This document shows, in pieces, positions 6,543 to 7,258 of a stretch of DNA of 7,258 nt. The position numbers and the translations under genes are program-made. The first letter of the stretch is position 1. Each line of letters starts with the position of its first letter. The notes below the pieces were generated by a model. It did not search any database. It was given only the letters and a program-made list of their open reading frames with translations, and had not been told where the DNA came from. Location of the stretch: contig DWVN01000043.1 in assembly GCA_019120235.1 (NCBI GenBank), positions 1 through 7,258 of the forward strand, in the 5' to 3' direction. This stretch comes from Dwaynesavagella gallinarum. Its GTDB lineage: Bacteria > Bacillota > Clostridia > Clostridiales > Clostridiaceae.

Positions 6543-7258
6543 CTATATAATCTTTACATTACTTACTTTTTGAGAAATATCTATTATAGTTTTGTTCCTC
6601 TTCTTAAAACAATTACTAACATAAGAAATAATTGCAAAATTATTTTTCCTAATAAGTCTACAAAGAACACCAACTATTGTTAAATTCATATCTTTCCCTG
6701 CATCTAAATCAGGCAACTTAATAATAACTTTATTTTTATCCAAATACATATCCTTTGAACATAATCTACACCCATTTAAAAATATACTCTTTTCACATAC
6801 TAAAATATTTTCAGGAAATATATCTTTAAACAAAATCTTTTGCGCTAAATTAGTTCCATTATTCAATAAATTAAAATTAAATAAAACATAAGCTCTTCCA
6901 CATCTATTCAATAAATATGCTCTCTGGTTAATACAAATATTAGCATTCAATTCATCACACGCTTTTGTTAGATTATTAAAATTTTCAATATTATACATAA
7001 TCTCTGATAATTTAAATCCATAATTCTCATCTATAAATAAATTATTTAAAGTATTACATCTACTACTCTCACTGTCCAATAAAGTTAATTTTAATAATCT
7101 ATTTTCATCATTTGAATAAACTTCTGTAAAAAGCCCATTTGTATTAAAATCTGGATTAAAACCATTATTATCAAAATTAGCTGTTCCACTAACATAAAAA
7201 TATCTTTTACCAACATTATCTAAAATTAAATTATTTGTTATACCATTATTGCAATTAT
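6543..7258 (-). CDS. C-terminal part of a cysteine-rich, DUF11-like surface protein (partial)
   Basis: The frame is open from the right edge to TAG at 6543-6545, giving 238 complete codons; the true start lies outside the window. A TTG at 7077-7079 could serve as a start, but coding-like sequence continues upstream without a stop, so it is not used. The C-terminal 110 residues follow the DUF11 beta-sandwich pattern: FNFNLLNNGTNLA, then FKDIFPENI, FLNG, IIKLPDLDAGKDMNLTIVG and NFAIISYVS. They correspond to the family's NtG-A, D-LP, G-L-AG-t and NtA-vs positions. The upstream part (LVNGKRYFYVSGTANFDNNG onward) is Asn-rich and beta-like, as in extracellular sandwich domains, but I do not recognise it. 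At least nine Cys are present, unusual for DUF11 domains. DUF11 proteins are usually cell-surface or spore-surface structural proteins. No C-terminal LPXTG or membrane anchor is present. Confidence 0.7.
   Translation of the reverse strand, partial: NCNNGITNNLILDNVGKRYFYVSGTANFDNNGFNPDFNTNGLFTEVYSNDENRLLKLTLLDSESSRCNTLNNLFIDENYGFKLSEIMYNIENFNNLTKACDELNANICINQRAYLLNRCGRAYVLFNFNLLNNGTNLAQKILFKDIFPENILVCEKSIFLNGCRLCSKDMYLDKNKVIIKLPDLDAGKDMNLTIVGVLCRLIRKNNFAIISYVSNCFKKRNKTIIDISQKVSNVKII

Noticed and set aside
6543..7079. TTG start at 7079 as the beginning of the DUF11-like gene
   Set aside because: The same frame stays open with protein-like sequence to the window edge, so the gene is a fragment that begins further right.

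Overview
The window comes from a very AT-rich Gram-positive bacterium, most likely of the class Clostridia. The 16S rRNA fragment has Clostridia-like signatures, the protein genes use A/T-ending codons throughout, Shine-Dalgarno sites are strong and of the AGGAGG/AGGTGAT type, and there is a MacA-like adaptor with no sign of an outer-membrane partner. I do not assign a genus.

Layout. Bases 1 to about 734 are the 5' half of a 16S rRNA gene on the minus strand, running off the left edge. Its leader and a good vegetative promoter (TTGACA / GATAAT, start in a run of G) lie upstream at about 735-882. Transcribed away from it on the plus strand is a small gene (961-1428) for a membrane-anchored protein with an SH3-like domain. 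This gene meets a minus-strand gene head-on at 1425-1428, where the two stop codons overlap inside a pair of mutually exclusive hairpins.

From 6340 down to 1425, five minus-strand genes form a probable export cluster. They are a HlyD/MacA-type membrane fusion protein (5018-6340), a MacB/LolD-type ABC ATPase (4362-5021, start overlapping the previous stop as ATGA), a MacB/FtsX-type permease (3130-4329), a DUF2383-like four-helix protein (2601-3062) and a six-helix membrane protein built like an ABC-2 permease (1425-2519). The first three should form one tripartite exporter. The last two lie in the same direction with gaps of 67 and 81 bases and may be co-transcribed, but this is not certain. 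Upstream of the cluster, 6341-6510 is gene-free and carries two related 15-bp palindromes exactly 50 bp apart plus a 10-bp inverted repeat, a probable regulatory region. A clear intrinsic terminator (6511-6539) closes the preceding gene, the C-terminal part of a cysteine-rich, DUF11-like surface protein that enters from the right edge.

The most notable observation is the ABC ATPase. Walker A, Walker B and the catalytic glutamate are intact, but the Q-loop glutamine is Glu, the LSGGQ signature is VSKEC and the H-loop histidine is Asn. A homodimer of this subunit should not hydrolyse ATP normally, and no second ATPase is present in the window. The exporter may therefore borrow a partner ATPase, work by an unusual mechanism, or be regulated by ATP binding alone.
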